From: Phytophthora colocasiae
Taxonomy: Eukaryota; Oomycota; Peronosporomycetes; Peronosporales; Peronosporaceae
Assembly: GCA_018806915.1 (NCBI GenBank)
Contig: JAGKQI010000079.1
Coordinates: 372,001 to 436,000, forward strand
Length of the DNA stretch: 64,000 bases
Direction: 5' to 3'
In this document: piece after piece, positions 1-9,273 of the stretch
Layout of the letters: the number at the start of each line of letters is the position of its first letter
Numbering within the stretch: position 1 is the stretch's first letter
Notes under the pieces: model-generated
What the model was told of the DNA's origin: nothing
The model's database searches: none
What the model saw: only the letters and a program-made list of their open reading frames with translations
Made by a program: the position numbers and the translations under genes

Positions 1-9
1 AACATATTA

Positions 10-155
10 CAAGCTGTAGTTCTACCAGAGTAGTTCGCTACAGCTTGGCATTAAGCCAACAAATTTTGTTTTAATATTCGTGATACAACAAGCCGTAGTT
101 CTACTACCGTAGTTCGCTACAGCTTCGGCGTCAAGCCAGCAAATTTTGGTTGTAC
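10..155. repeat. Tandem 79-bp repeat with internal hairpin arms
   Basis: Two diverged copies start at 10 and 89, a period of about 79 bp. Each contains a short inverted pair, AAGCTGTAG/CTACAGCTT in the first copy and a slightly changed version in the second, so each could fold as a hairpin. The copies lie just outside the mariner-type element at 176. No coding signal is seen. They could be remnants of a miniature transposon or a local duplication. Confidence 0.6.
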
Positions 156-175
156 GACTGGTATTCTACTACGTA

Positions 176-758
176 CAGCGGGTGGAAAAAATTTACGCCC
201 ACCAGGATATGCGTGATTTTGTATTGAAGTAGGTATTACCATACTGAAATCAAGTCAAGAGTAGTGTCCGGTCTCAGTATTTAGTATGCCCCCCAAGGCA
301 AGCACGCACAGCCTCAAGTCGCTTCGGCATCGATAGAACACAGTCTTCTACCACCTTGTAATCGGGTGCGGAGGTCTTGCGAATACTGATGCCTAGGAGT
401 TCGTGTCATCGCTGGTAACTGCAGAAGTGAGCGTAGCGAAGCAGGGAGGACTGCTGCGGGCGCTGGTGACCAAGGATTTTTGCGGTCTAAGACTTTTACT
501 TCATTTTTGTATGCACGTTGCACAGAAGGTGCGCAACTGAAGCGGACTACTAAATTCGTTGACGGTAATTGGTGGAATTCTAAGCAAACGCACCAATCAG
601 GATAGAGCGAACTCAGAAGAGAAAACGTTTGTGTATCGAGCAGTGCCAGTTTCGTTTAAAGCTAGTATTGAAGTCACAGTGAGCCGATTCATATCACCTT
701 CTATATCTCGGTACATTTACTTAATGAATGGGTGGGCGTAAACTTTTTCCACCCGCTG
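176..758 (-). mobile_element. Non-autonomous Tc1/mariner-type element (internally deleted)
   Basis: The ends are inverted repeats of about 28 bp: CAGCGGGTGG at 176 and CCACCCGCTG ending at 758, continuing inward through a poly-A tract and TTTACGCCCACC with one mismatch. Both ends abut TA (174-175 and 759-760), the target duplication of Tc1/mariner elements. The 583-bp body is too short for a transposase. It retains only the start and the end of one on the minus strand, so it is a deletion derivative that would need a transposase in trans. Confidence 0.85.
274..409 (-). pseudogene. Transposase remnant: N-terminus fused to C-terminus by deletion
   Basis: On the minus strand an ATG at 409 opens MTRTPRHQYSQDL, which resembles the N-terminal region of Tc1/mariner transposases. 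Within about 15 codons the sequence passes, in another frame, into YKVVEDCVLSMPKRL followed by a short tail ending GGHTKY and a TGA at 276-274. That is the kind of C-terminal tail such transposases carry. The whole DDE catalytic core is missing between the two parts, and the frames do not match across the junction. No function is expected. Confidence 0.65.
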
Positions 759-1129
759 TAGTACAGAGGGACATTATGACAATACTAGTAGTACTATTGT
801 AGTAAAGTAGTTTTTATGATCTCCTCGTAATACTGCAGCAATGCTGCGTGGCAGACGCAAAAGACGGAATTTGCTTCGCTTCAGTTTGTAAGAGCATGTA
901 TGTTTGAGTTGTATGAGCAGAGATGTGCACTTTGTGCATACTCTATATCAAAATGTTGTGAATACTTCATGTAGTATTTCTTTCAGTCAAAAGTGTTGAC
1001 GTATTACCATTGGTTGTAGTACTACGTAGATCGTACTACTATATAAGTAGTAATCAAACTGAACGAGTATGCGAATGTAATTAGAGAGCTGATAGCGTCT
1101 CAGAACTACTACATGTGGTAGTATAGTGT
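759..1129. other. AT-rich spacer with repeated TAGTAC-type motifs
   Basis: No credible coding region is seen. The stretch is rich in GTAGTAC/GTACTAC pairs, for example the imperfect palindrome near 1015-1038 and CTACTAC...GTAG near 1108-1123. These suggest remnants of short inverted-repeat elements, but no pair of ends with a target duplication could be assigned. Confidence 0.4.
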
Positions 1130-1260
1130 ATGTACAGGCAGTATGCCATGTCAGCTAGCCTGCCTCCATGGGCGGTCTTACAGCGTGGTAGGCTCAAGCT
1201 CAGTGGCTGGCCTGGGGCTCACCCAGCACGTCGAGCGTGCGGTGCTACAGCAACATTGCT

Positions 1261-1490
1261 GACGTGGGGACACGATGGCCTCCCAGCACGGCGTGCGTGC
1301 GTCTTCACAGCTCAGTGGCTGGAGCATAGGATAGATGGCTGGAGGACTGGGCCGTTGCGTGCGTGCAGCATGGCTGACGCGGGGACACGATGGCCTCCCA
1401 GCACGGTGTGCGTGCGTCTTCACAGCTCAGTGGCTGGAACATAGGACAGATGGCTCGAGAACTGGGCCGATGCGCGACAGCCGATGTACT
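1261..1490. repeat. Tandem direct repeat, 115-bp unit (two clear copies)
   Basis: Units begin at 1261 and 1376 (GACG[T/C]GGGGACACGATGGC) and run through CACAGCTCAGTGGCTGGA and GGGCCG. They differ at scattered positions. A more diverged partial unit can be seen at about 1185-1260. Open frames across the region arise because the unit lacks stops, and they look like repeat artefacts. No array-type spacers are present. Confidence 0.75.
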
Positions 1491-1590
1491 TCTTGGCTTG
1501 GCTTGTGTCCGCGTGGCCTTGCTTCATCCCTGTCGGTCTTTATCTCCACGCTGAGGAAGCGTTGGGCTCATAACCTGTTGAAGTAATGAT

Positions 1591-1818
1591 TTGCGCAGAG
1601 ATATTAGTACGACAGGTAGGTCTTAAAGAAGGATCGAAGTTAATAAATGGAGAAGCCTTGTGACTTGGAGATGGTAAAAGAAGTAGTTGTGTGGGAGCTT
1701 GTAAAAAGCAGAAGAAGTGATGAATTAGAGATTCTGGTGTTCTGGAGGGGAGTTATTCTCCACCAACCAGTCCAGTTAGGTACGATTTCTCTATATGGAA
1801 CTGCACAATTTAATACCC
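1591..1818. other. Intergenic stretch, nothing recognised
   Basis: Purine-rich spacer between the 115-bp repeats and the downstream end of the zinc-binding-repeat pseudogene. No repeat, RNA gene or coding signal was recognised. Confidence 0.4.
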
Positions 1819-2158
1819 CTAGATAGGTGTCATCACTGCAGAGATGGTAACTTCAACAGGCATGATCTTCGAGTGCGACTTGCAGTGGCCGCGCACCTGC
1901 GCGAATTTATCGCAGTCGGCGACGTGGCAGCGGCGACCACCGCCGTGCGAGATGCAGAAACCTTTGGACTGCGCGAGCTTGGAACAACCGTCGAACGCGC
2001 ATCGACGGCCACCGCCGTGCGCAATGCACAAGCCACGGCTCTGAGCCAGTTTCTGACAGCTCGGGTCACGGCACCGCGAGCCACCGCCGTGCGCTTTGCA
2101 GAGGCCGCATGCGGCACCGGGCACGGTTGGCGTTGCGACGGGCACTAGATATAGGCAT
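1819..2158 (-). pseudogene. Frameshifted WRKY19-like zinc-binding-repeat gene
   Basis: This is a paralogue of the gene at 7175-7804. The ATG at 2158 opens MPISSARRNANRARCR, matching the start of the intact copy. Compared with that copy about 29 bp are then missing, which removes the rest of the first zinc-binding unit and changes frame. Downstream, in the other frame, three units of the form CxxHGGGxxC / CxKxAQSxGxC are still readable (CKAHGGG, CIAHGGG, CISHGGG). The C-terminus is also short: it stops at 1819, where the paralogue has about 90 further residues. An ORF continuing upstream to 2508 in the zinc-finger frame has no paralogue support. A spliced functional form cannot be excluded. 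Confidence 0.6.
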
Positions 2159-3126
2159 GATAGCGGACTTTCTGAAGTGTGGGGTGCTGCGGGATTTGGC
2201 GAATGCTGGAGTGGTGAAGCGAATTTTGTTTGCGTCCGCTCGTGCCCAAGGCGGACAATCCGCCGCACAGCCGGCTTTGTTTTTGAACCAAGCGCCAAGT
2301 GTACATTCGATCCGACGATTGGGGGTGGAGATCGGCTGTAGTAGCTCACGCTCACGTTGTTATATTGCCGCGCCTTTGCCTTGGTCTCTCTGGCCAAAGG
2401 GGGGACCAGAGTGTTCACGTTGAGACCAGCATGCGCTCGAACGGAAACACAAGCTGTGGACTCTGGTCCGCAGCCATTACTGGAGCATGTTGCTTGAGAC
2501 GTACGCAACCACGTAGTACGTGTGGAGATTGCCGTGGGCCATGCGGTGGATGAACGATGTGGCCCATGTAGATCGCCTCAGGTGTTCCCATTCAACCCCA
2601 GCAGGCACCGAAACACGTGCCGGTCGCCGTTCCAAAGTCCACCAACACGCTGAGCCACGACGCAGCTGGACTGATCTCTCTCGTGTAGAGGCGTCCCCCA
2701 CATCCTCGCCATCTCTTTCACGTGCATCCACACACTGTAGTGGGCCAGGAATCTGACGCACACCTGACCGCGGCGCTTTCATTGACGTTGTTCGCTCGTC
2801 CCAAAGGCTCACAGATGGCTAAAGCTGTGAACTTTCGCGGCGCTGCCACATCGGCGCCAGGTGGACTTGTCCTTGGACAGCCTCGCCATGAGATGTTGGG
2901 TCTTTGCGGCTTGCAACTTCGACGTCACTGCTAGAGCTGAAAACGTCCCACCATCGAACGTTCCTCAAACACCTCACTTTGATACCCCAGGGAGGTTCGC
3001 ATGAACCTCCTGGGATATCCATCGAACGTACTGGGTACACCTTTTGACTTGAAATTACTACCAGCATACGAACATGAAGTAATAAAACTTCAGCTGATTT
3101 TTCAGATGTAGCACGCATTCCCCAAG
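2159..3126. other. Intergenic region between zinc-repeat pseudogene and hAT ORF
   Basis: Several short open frames on both strands overlap and none resembles a known family. A bulged inverted repeat at 2986-3015 (CCCAGGGAGGTTC, loop GCAT, GAACCTCCTGGG) is the one obvious structure. No terminal inverted repeat pairing with sequence downstream of the hAT ORF was found. Confidence 0.4.
2986..3015. repeat. Short inverted repeat / hairpin
   Basis: Arms of 12-13 nt with a single bulge around a GCAT loop, about 110 bp upstream of the hAT transposase ORF. It may be a structural element of the transposon end or untranslated leader. No function can be assigned from sequence. Confidence 0.5.
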
Positions 3127-5706
3127 ATGCACGTCTGGCACCAGGCTTCCTCCCGAACGAGAGGCGAATATCGTACAGAGGAGGAGGATGCAGCTGAGTA
3201 TCCTAGAACACCCCCAGGAAATAGCCATCAATGGGTTTCCCCTGTTCCCCAAACACCTCGAAAGCCGAGGCACCCTGAGTCAGCTGAAAGCTTTTCTGTT
3301 CGAACCGAGCCTGGTGGAGTTCATGCACTTGCTCGTTCGACGCCACGCTCAGCCTGTCAAGCACAACCACGTATTCCTACATCGCAGCAACGAAAGAACA
3401 GATCCAGGCCCATCGCAGAACCACAACAATCTACAGATATCGCTGTATTGGAATCACGAGTGAGGAGCGAGACTGGATTACGGCTCTACAAGATGAAAAT
3501 GCAAAAGCGAAAGGATGTCTGGCATTTTGCACGTTTAATTCCGAAAGACCAGTTCACTGACGTTGCGGATATAGATCTTACGAATGATCATGCTGGCAAA
3601 GCGATATGCTTACTTTGTAAAGCGAAGCTGGCATTTCGTGTTGGGAAGCACAAAATGCGGGAGCATATGGCCGAAAAGCACTCTGTTGACCTCGAGCGCT
3701 ATTTAGCCGAACGTGACTTAGTTATAACTTCTGGGGGAGGTCTCCAGAAGCAGCGCGTGACTCGACGTTTGGATGCAGACCTTCAAGAGGTCTCCGGAGC
3801 CGTGATGAAGCCTCCTGTTCGTACCATTACGTCAAAAGAACAAAAGAAGCTGAACAGATTACTTGCGTCGTGGATTTCACGTCACTTTCGCCCTATGGCT
3901 ATCGTTGAAGACGAGGGATTCTTGGAGTTCGTTAGCTTCATTACGCACGACTTGGGTCGTATTGATGTGGTCGTGCCAACTCGCTCCAAGATTCGAAGCG
4001 AAATCATTGCGCTTGCAAATTACTACCGTAGACTGGTCAAGAAGGATATTCAAGACAACTGCGTTTACTACTCCATGACAAGTGATATATGGACCGGCCG
4101 GGATGGACGAAGCTACGTATCGCTCACCATCCACTACATAACAGAAGGCTTTGAGGCAAGGAACTGGTCTCTAGAAGTACGTGAGCTTCCTGGAATTCAC
4201 GACGCTACAGCAATTGCTACTTCGTTGAATCGTATTATGGAGGAGTGGTCCCTGTTCAAGTCGTTCTGCACGAAACTTCTGCGCGACGGAGGGGCAAACA
4301 TCGTTAGCGCTGCAAACAAGATGCAGGTGAGAAGCATGTCCTGTATTGCACACTCGCTTCATTTGGTCGTTGCCGGTGCTTTAATCAAGAAGAAGAGAAA
4401 ACTGGGGCAACGCGAGGTGGTGCCAGATTGGATGGCGGAAGTCGAGAGAGAATGTGTTGAGACCATTCTAGTACATCACGAAGATGAACAATTATCCAGC
4501 GATGATCGTAAAAAGATGGACTCTCTCCGCAACCTCGCTATGGATGAAATGGATACATATCTAAACGCAACTATTGAGAGTATCAGACGCGATGAAATGG
4601 ATGCTGTACGCGAAGTGGTACAACATTTTCGTACTCTAGCAACGTACTTCCGGAAATCGCCGAAAGGACAACATCGACTCGGCGAATGCCAGGTTAGCAC
4701 CCGTGGTATTAAGCCTAGCGAGGTGCTTCGCGTGCAAGTGGATTGCCCTACCCGATGGAATAGCTCATGGATGATGTTGCAGAGATTTATCGTGCTTGAG
4801 TTGAGCCTGGTAAATTTCTTTGCTCACTTAAAAAACCGTGAAGGCATGGTCGAGTTTAAGGATATGGGAGAGAAGTTGCGGCGACCGACAGTGTCAGACT
4901 GGCTCACTATTAAGTGTTTATCTACGTTATTGGACCCATTTGCGGCTGCTACCGAAGCATTAAGCGGCCAACAGTACCCGACAATGCCGTTGGTGCTACC
5001 AGTACTCCACAGTATTCGCAAACACTTGTCCAAGGCCGATATGTTTGAAGCACACGTCGCTATGGTGGACGACGCGCTCTACGTTAAGGAGACCATATCC
5101 ATGATGAACAAGTGCAGGGAAACGATGTTGACGCTGTTTGATCAACGATTTTCGGCGCTGAGCAACAGTGAGCTGATGTGGGTCGCTTACTTGGACCCCA
5201 GGGTTGGCAAAAGGATGACTCATCTCACTCCAGCAGGGAAGCACATTGCAGGGGACGCACTTATCAACGCGGCTTACGATCTCGCAAAAGAAACTATGGA
5301 GTCAGAAGGAGATGATGCTTATCGTTTCGCTTCTCAAAGTACGCCCCAGTCTTGTGAAGGGAAAAAACATTTCTTTTTAGACGTGTTTGGAGTGGATGAC
5401 CATCCTCAGCAACGAAATGATCTCCGAAAGACCTGCAGCGACGAGTTTACATTGTATGTGAGTCAGATCGCAAGCGTGCGAAGCACAGATGATCCTTTGT
5501 TGTGGTGGCGAGTAAATGGTTCCAAGTATCCCAACTTAAGTAGGCTCGCGAGAAAGTGGTTGGGAGCTGTCGCTACTAGTGTACCCTCCGAGCGAGCGTT
5601 CTCTACGAGTGGAAACACTTTGACAGCAAAACGAAGTTCACTTGCTCCTGGTATGGTGAGAGATTTAGTTTTCATCTCCCAGAATTGGAGGATCGATTAT
5701 GAGTAA
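3127..5706 (+). CDS. hAT-superfamily transposase with BED-like zinc finger
   Basis: An uninterrupted 859-codon ORF. Family features in order: a BED-type zinc finger at about residues 155-185 (CLLCKAKL...HKMREHMAEKH); an RNase H-like core beginning at MTSDIWTGRDGRSYVSLTIHY at about 318 and a later DGGANIV segment; the CPTRWNSSWMMLQR motif at about 540; and the C-terminal hAT dimerisation block near the end (WLGAVATSVPSERAFSTSGN). The product is expected to be a nuclear cut-and-paste transposase. The first 122 residues are low-complexity Pro/Ser/Arg-rich, and a second Met at 3494 begins the typical fold, so translation may start there. Terminal inverted repeats and an 8-bp target duplication were not found, so mobility or domestication is open. 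Confidence 0.85.
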   Translation: MHVWHQASSRTRGEYRTEEEDAAEYPRTPPGNSHQWVSPVPQTPRKPRHPESAESFSVRTEPGGVHALARSTPRSACQAQPRIPTSQQRKNRSRPIAEPQQSTDIAVLESRVRSETGLRLYKMKMQKRKDVWHFARLIPKDQFTDVADIDLTNDHAGKAICLLCKAKLAFRVGKHKMREHMAEKHSVDLERYLAERDLVITSGGGLQKQRVTRRLDADLQEVSGAVMKPPVRTITSKEQKKLNRLLASWISRHFRPMAIVEDEGFLEFVSFITHDLGRIDVVVPTRSKIRSEIIALANYYRRLVKKDIQDNCVYYSMTSDIWTGRDGRSYVSLTIHYITEGFEARNWSLEVRELPGIHDATAIATSLNRIMEEWSLFKSFCTKLLRDGGANIVSAANKMQVRSMSCIAHSLHLVVAGALIKKKRKLGQREVVPDWMAEVERECVETILVHHEDEQLSSDDRKKMDSLRNLAMDEMDTYLNATIESIRRDEMDAVREVVQHFRTLATYFRKSPKGQHRLGECQVSTRGIKPSEVLRVQVDCPTRWNSSWMMLQRFIVLELSLVNFFAHLKNREGMVEFKDMGEKLRRPTVSDWLTIKCLSTLLDPFAAATEALSGQQYPTMPLVLPVLHSIRKHLSKADMFEAHVAMVDDALYVKETISMMNKCRETMLTLFDQRFSALSNSELMWVAYLDPRVGKRMTHLTPAGKHIAGDALINAAYDLAKETMESEGDDAYRFASQSTPQSCEGKKHFFLDVFGVDDHPQQRNDLRKTCSDEFTLYVSQIASVRSTDDPLLWWRVNGSKYPNLSRLARKWLGAVATSVPSERAFSTSGNTLTAKRSSLAPGMVRDLVFISQNWRIDYE

Positions 5707-7174
5707 TGAATGAACGTGATCACCTTGACTACATTGAGAAGCCCACCACCTGCATGATCGCTAGAGATACCAGTATACCGCGAATTGGGTCATTCTCCGG
5801 TGCGTCACTGGTAGCAGTCCAAACGCAGCAATAACCGTGCTTCCTTTGTCATTCACCAGAAATTTATTGATCGTTCCTTCGCAGTCGTAAACGCACTTTT
5901 GGGCATTTGCAAATGCGTTCTGCAGTCGTTCGAGCATTTAAGTTAGGTCCTGCTCACTGTAATTCCATAATGCACATGGGTCAGTCAAGATGCTGCCAAC
6001 ATCAGAATTATGAAGCGTACCTGAAGCCGAGGCTGATAAATAATACGGTTACGTCTGATCTCCTGTGGAAAGCGGTCCATGAAGCGGTTGTCGGCCTCCT
6101 CGCCACTGTATTGCCAGCAGTGGCCACCCCCTCGAAGACGCCCTCCTCGATAAACAGGAGGAGCCCAGTGAAACATTTACATTGTCCTCGACCACCAGCT
6201 TATGGTGGGTGTGCAGTGCATTCGGTTTCTCGGTCTTGTACAGCTTGAACTTGCCCAGGAAGCTGTCTGGATCGGCGACACCATGTCGTACATGTTAGTC
6301 GGTTCAGAATCAGATGCTTCATTTTGTCGAATGGTGTGAACCACACACAAACATACTTGAATTTAGTATAGAGAGGTTCGAAGGTAGTACGTGGTACGTT
6401 TTGCCCGTCGAACTACCCCACAGAACGTTCGGGGTGTTTGTCGGTGGTGTTCGCAAACGTTTTCAGCTCTAGTCACTGCAACTCGAAGGACTTCAGTACA
6501 TGAGTCTGATTACCGGTACAACGCCCAAAACGCCTAACAATCCAGCGTTTGTGCTCTCGTGAAGCTCTCGGAAGCCTGCAACGTTGTGGAATTGACTGCA
6601 GTAGCAATACAGCTGAAGCTTTAACCGCCTCACGAAACGTAACGTTCATGAAGAGATGAAGCTCTTCGTAGAGTGAAATTCGCACTACCGGTAGGACTTC
6701 CATGCAGCGTTGATGTTCTCAAAGAAGCGGAAAAAATGCAACGCGAAAGAGCGCGGTGAGCGAAGATTTGCCTGCCAGGTGGAGGTTGGTCGAAATCGGC
6801 TGCGTCCAACTTGAAACCAAACCATTGCTTGCCATCGTCTTGATAAGAACGTAAGACGACCGGGTAAGTTGACCAAAGCCGCCGGAAAGCAGCAAACCTT
6901 GGGCTAGTCCGTCTGTAGACGTGGCGGCAATATAGTATCTCCCAGAGAGTTTATTGGTGTCGTACAGCCAAACGTGTTGTGGGACACCACTTGACCCTCA
7001 ACGTTTATCGAGCAGGACATGAGAAACATCGCTCTGATCATATTGCGTTAAGTACAACATCTTGAAGGACGTATTGACAATTATCGACCACACTGCTCAC
7101 CAAGTCGATGGAATGGAAGCAATGCATGAAAGGTGTCCATGTATGTCAAGCGGTATTAAATAGATTGTTAGTCC
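5707..7174 (-). other. Decayed coding fragments on the minus strand
   Basis: There is no continuous gene, but minus-strand segments in different frames read like protein: a segment around 6130-6270 (SFLGKFKLYKTEKPNALHT), one around 6770-6870 (QDDGKQWFGFKLDAADFDQ) and one around 6895-6990 (WLYDTNKLSGRYYIAATSTD). They are separated by stops and frame changes, which fits an old pseudogene or several. I do not recognise the family. The remaining sequence shows nothing clear. Confidence 0.35.
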
Positions 7175-7804
7175 TTAGCGGTAGAGCGCTAGCGGTCGAA
7201 GGGTGATCGGTGGTAACTTCAGCACGGACTGCGGAGACACTCTGCTCTCGGGTCTAAGGAACGACAGCAATGAACGCTCCTTCGCCATGCTGTTGGATAG
7301 CGGCAGTTGAAAGACTGGGAGTTTGAACGGAGCGTTAGCCGTGGCCGGTTGCTCCGGATTCACGAGGAAGTCAATGGAGAGCTTCGACTTGGCCGGTGAC
7401 ATGGGGCTGCAACTGGTTGAAGCCGGCGGAGTCATGAGCGCAGCGCGCGTAGGAGATGACGGGGCCCTGAAGACCATCAGCACCTTGGCGTGCGCTTTAC
7501 AATAGCCGCGGACCTGCGAGAACTTGTCACAATGAGGGATCGCGCAGCGCCGGCCGCCGCCGTGCGAGATGCAGTGGCCTTTCGACTGCGCGAGCTTATT
7601 GCAGCCGTCGATAATGCATCGGCGACCGCCGCCGTGCGCGATGCACAGACCTCGACTCTGAGCGAGCTTGTGGCACTCCGGATGGCGACAGCGCGAGCCA
7701 CCGCCGTGCGCCTTGCAGAGTCCACGCGTCTGCGCGAATTTGTTGCAGTCCGTCAACCGGCATCGCGTACGGTTAACGTTGCGACGGGTGCTGGGTGCTG
7801 GCAT
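7175..7804 (-). CDS. WRKY19-like protein with tandem CxxHGGGxxC zinc-binding repeats
   Basis: The predicted protein has 209 residues. After a short basic N-terminus come four tandem units of about 25 residues with the pattern C-x4-C-x-K-[FL]-[AS]-Q-x-[RK]-G-x-C-x2-H-G-G-G (for example CNKFAQTRGLCKAHGGG, CNKLAQSKGHCISHGGG). The last unit is degenerate. The repeat is usually annotated in oomycetes as WRKY transcription factor 19-like; binding of zinc through the Cys and His residues is inferred. A Ser/Pro-rich C-terminal half has no recognised domain. I chose the ATG at 7804 because the paralogue at 2158 begins at the same point. An in-frame ATG at 7891 would add 29 residues. The chromovirus LTR starts only 136 bp upstream of 7804, so its native promoter has been displaced. 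Confidence 0.7.
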   Translation of the reverse strand: MPAPSTRRNVNRTRCRLTDCNKFAQTRGLCKAHGGGSRCRHPECHKLAQSRGLCIAHGGGRRCIIDGCNKLAQSKGHCISHGGGRRCAIPHCDKFSQVRGYCKAHAKVLMVFRAPSSPTRAALMTPPASTSCSPMSPAKSKLSIDFLVNPEQPATANAPFKLPVFQLPLSNSMAKERSLLSFLRPESRVSPQSVLKLPPITLRPLALYR

Positions 7805-7939
7805 GGTGGAGTGGGCTGGTATGCGTGATGAATGGTAAAACTCGGAATAAGCGAGATACGCGCACGGGTCCCGAGTTGCCTTGCCGTACAATCGGACACG
7901 CCACTATCTGCTCTGTCCCCGTGGGTTGCAATGCATTTG

Positions 7940-8167
7940 TGTAGTGGTGGGGATCTCGATGGTAAGCCTCCGCCACCTCACACAGGGCAAAGCTCATGAG
8001 AGCATTGCCAAGCTGGCTAGTTAAGGGTTAGGACAGCATTGGTTAGGACTTAGCTGTGCCAACCAGTGGACATTAGAGATTCTACATTCTACGACTCACA
8101 ATAGACTTTGGGTTTACCAGGAAGCGCCAGCTTCCCTAGGAGTGGTTTATCGTTAAGACCTACTACA
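7940..8167 (+). repeat. 5' LTR of chromovirus
   Basis: 228 bp, TGTAGTGG...CTACTACA. Same sequence by eye as the copy at 12998-13225. Preceded by the ATTTG target duplication at 7935-7939. Confidence 0.93.
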
Positions 8168-8215
8168 AAGAATTCTTTAGTTGCGTGGTCTCGCGACTAG
8201 AACTGCGAAAACGAA

Positions 8216-9235
8216 ATGGTGCTCAGCATGAACGAAGAAGACAACAATCAAAGTTTGGTTGCTGATTGCCCCAGTAACGCTGGATTGCAGACACCATCGG
8301 AGACGACAACTCCACCGGGCCCATCAGTTACGCCGAGTATACTGCGTGCACCACAGCCCATTTTTGCTGTTGTCGCTGCACCCTTGGTCACGTCGACGTC
8401 ACGCGAAGCACTGCTGGAGTGGTTGAAACTCCGCAAGGCCTACGAGGAAGCGACGCGAGAGAGGTGTAAGGATGGCAAAGAAGACTATAGATCGGTGCTG
8501 AAGAGTGTGCGAAGTTCTTTTGATGCTGATTTGTTGAACACGTTGTGCGAAGCAAGTTGGGGCATGGAGAGAAACCAACTGACGGACGAGTTCCTCTTAG
8601 AGAAGATTCATGCAATCACAGACAACTACCAGAATCAAGCGCTACCCCCCGTGAACGAGCTTTTTCTGAATGAGTTGAAGATGAACATGAGCAATGAAGA
8701 CATTCAGTCACGAGTGACAGATTATTTTCTCTCGTGTAACCTCCTGATTAAGAAGTACGGTTTTAATAGTTTCTTCGAAGGAGAGAAAGGAGCTAAGAAG
8801 AAATGCAAACTTCTCGTCAACTCACTACCCGAGAAGCTGAAGGAGAAGGTCAAGAACGAAATTGACTATCGCTCTCCTGAAGCACGGACGAGTGTGTTGA
8901 AACTGTCCAAGCTGATTAATCAGCAAGCTCTCGAACAGGCTATTGAGGTCCGTGCCCTTAAACGGTGCAATGGTGCAAAACCGAAAGGCTACAGCGCGCG
9001 AGCAACGTGGGGCCCAGGTAAAAACGCCTCAGCGACGGGAGGAACCAGCCGTTCGAGAAGCGTCCCAGGAAGGGTGACACGAGGAAACTTGAAAAACCTG
9101 CGGACAAGAAGGACAAACAAGGAACAAAAGGGGCCCCACAGGATGGGTGTTTTCACTGTGGAGGTCCCCATTACCTTAGTGGATGTCCAACCGCAACGAA
9201 AGACGATCGTGAGCGTCTTGCCTCGAAGCAGATAA
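8216..9235 (+). CDS. Chromovirus Gag (capsid part), frameshifted before zinc knuckle
   Basis: 339 codons from the ATG at 8216, just after the 5' LTR. The middle of the protein has the helical capsid character of Ty3-type Gag: TSREALLEWLKLRKAYEEA, then a segment around MSNEDIQSRVTDYFLSC. A CCHC zinc knuckle, CFHCGGPHYLSGC (C-x2-C-x4-H-x4-C), is encoded at about 9146-9184 but in the frame shifted by -1. That frame opens only after a TAA around 9020, beside the run GGTAAAAACGCC. The protease downstream is back in the original gag frame, so this segment is bounded by two compensating indels or a frameshift site. Gag would form the cytoplasmic particle. Confidence 0.75.
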   Translation: MVLSMNEEDNNQSLVADCPSNAGLQTPSETTTPPGPSVTPSILRAPQPIFAVVAAPLVTSTSREALLEWLKLRKAYEEATRERCKDGKEDYRSVLKSVRSSFDADLLNTLCEASWGMERNQLTDEFLLEKIHAITDNYQNQALPPVNELFLNELKMNMSNEDIQSRVTDYFLSCNLLIKKYGFNSFFEGEKGAKKKCKLLVNSLPEKLKEKVKNEIDYRSPEARTSVLKLSKLINQQALEQAIEVRALKRCNGAKPKGYSARATWGPGKNASATGGTSRSRSVPGRVTRGNLKNLRTRRTNKEQKGPHRMGVFTVEVPITLVDVQPQRKTIVSVLPRSR

Positions 9236-9273
9236 CAAAAAACGAGCGGCCTGTGACAGGGAGGCACCGCTAA

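Noticed and set aside
1185..1490. Possible CRISPR-like array
   Set aside because: Units are contiguous with no unique spacers, and the genome is eukaryotic.
2509..3126. Terminal inverted repeats of the hAT element
   Set aside because: Compared by eye with 5707-6450; no pair with matching 8-bp duplications was found.
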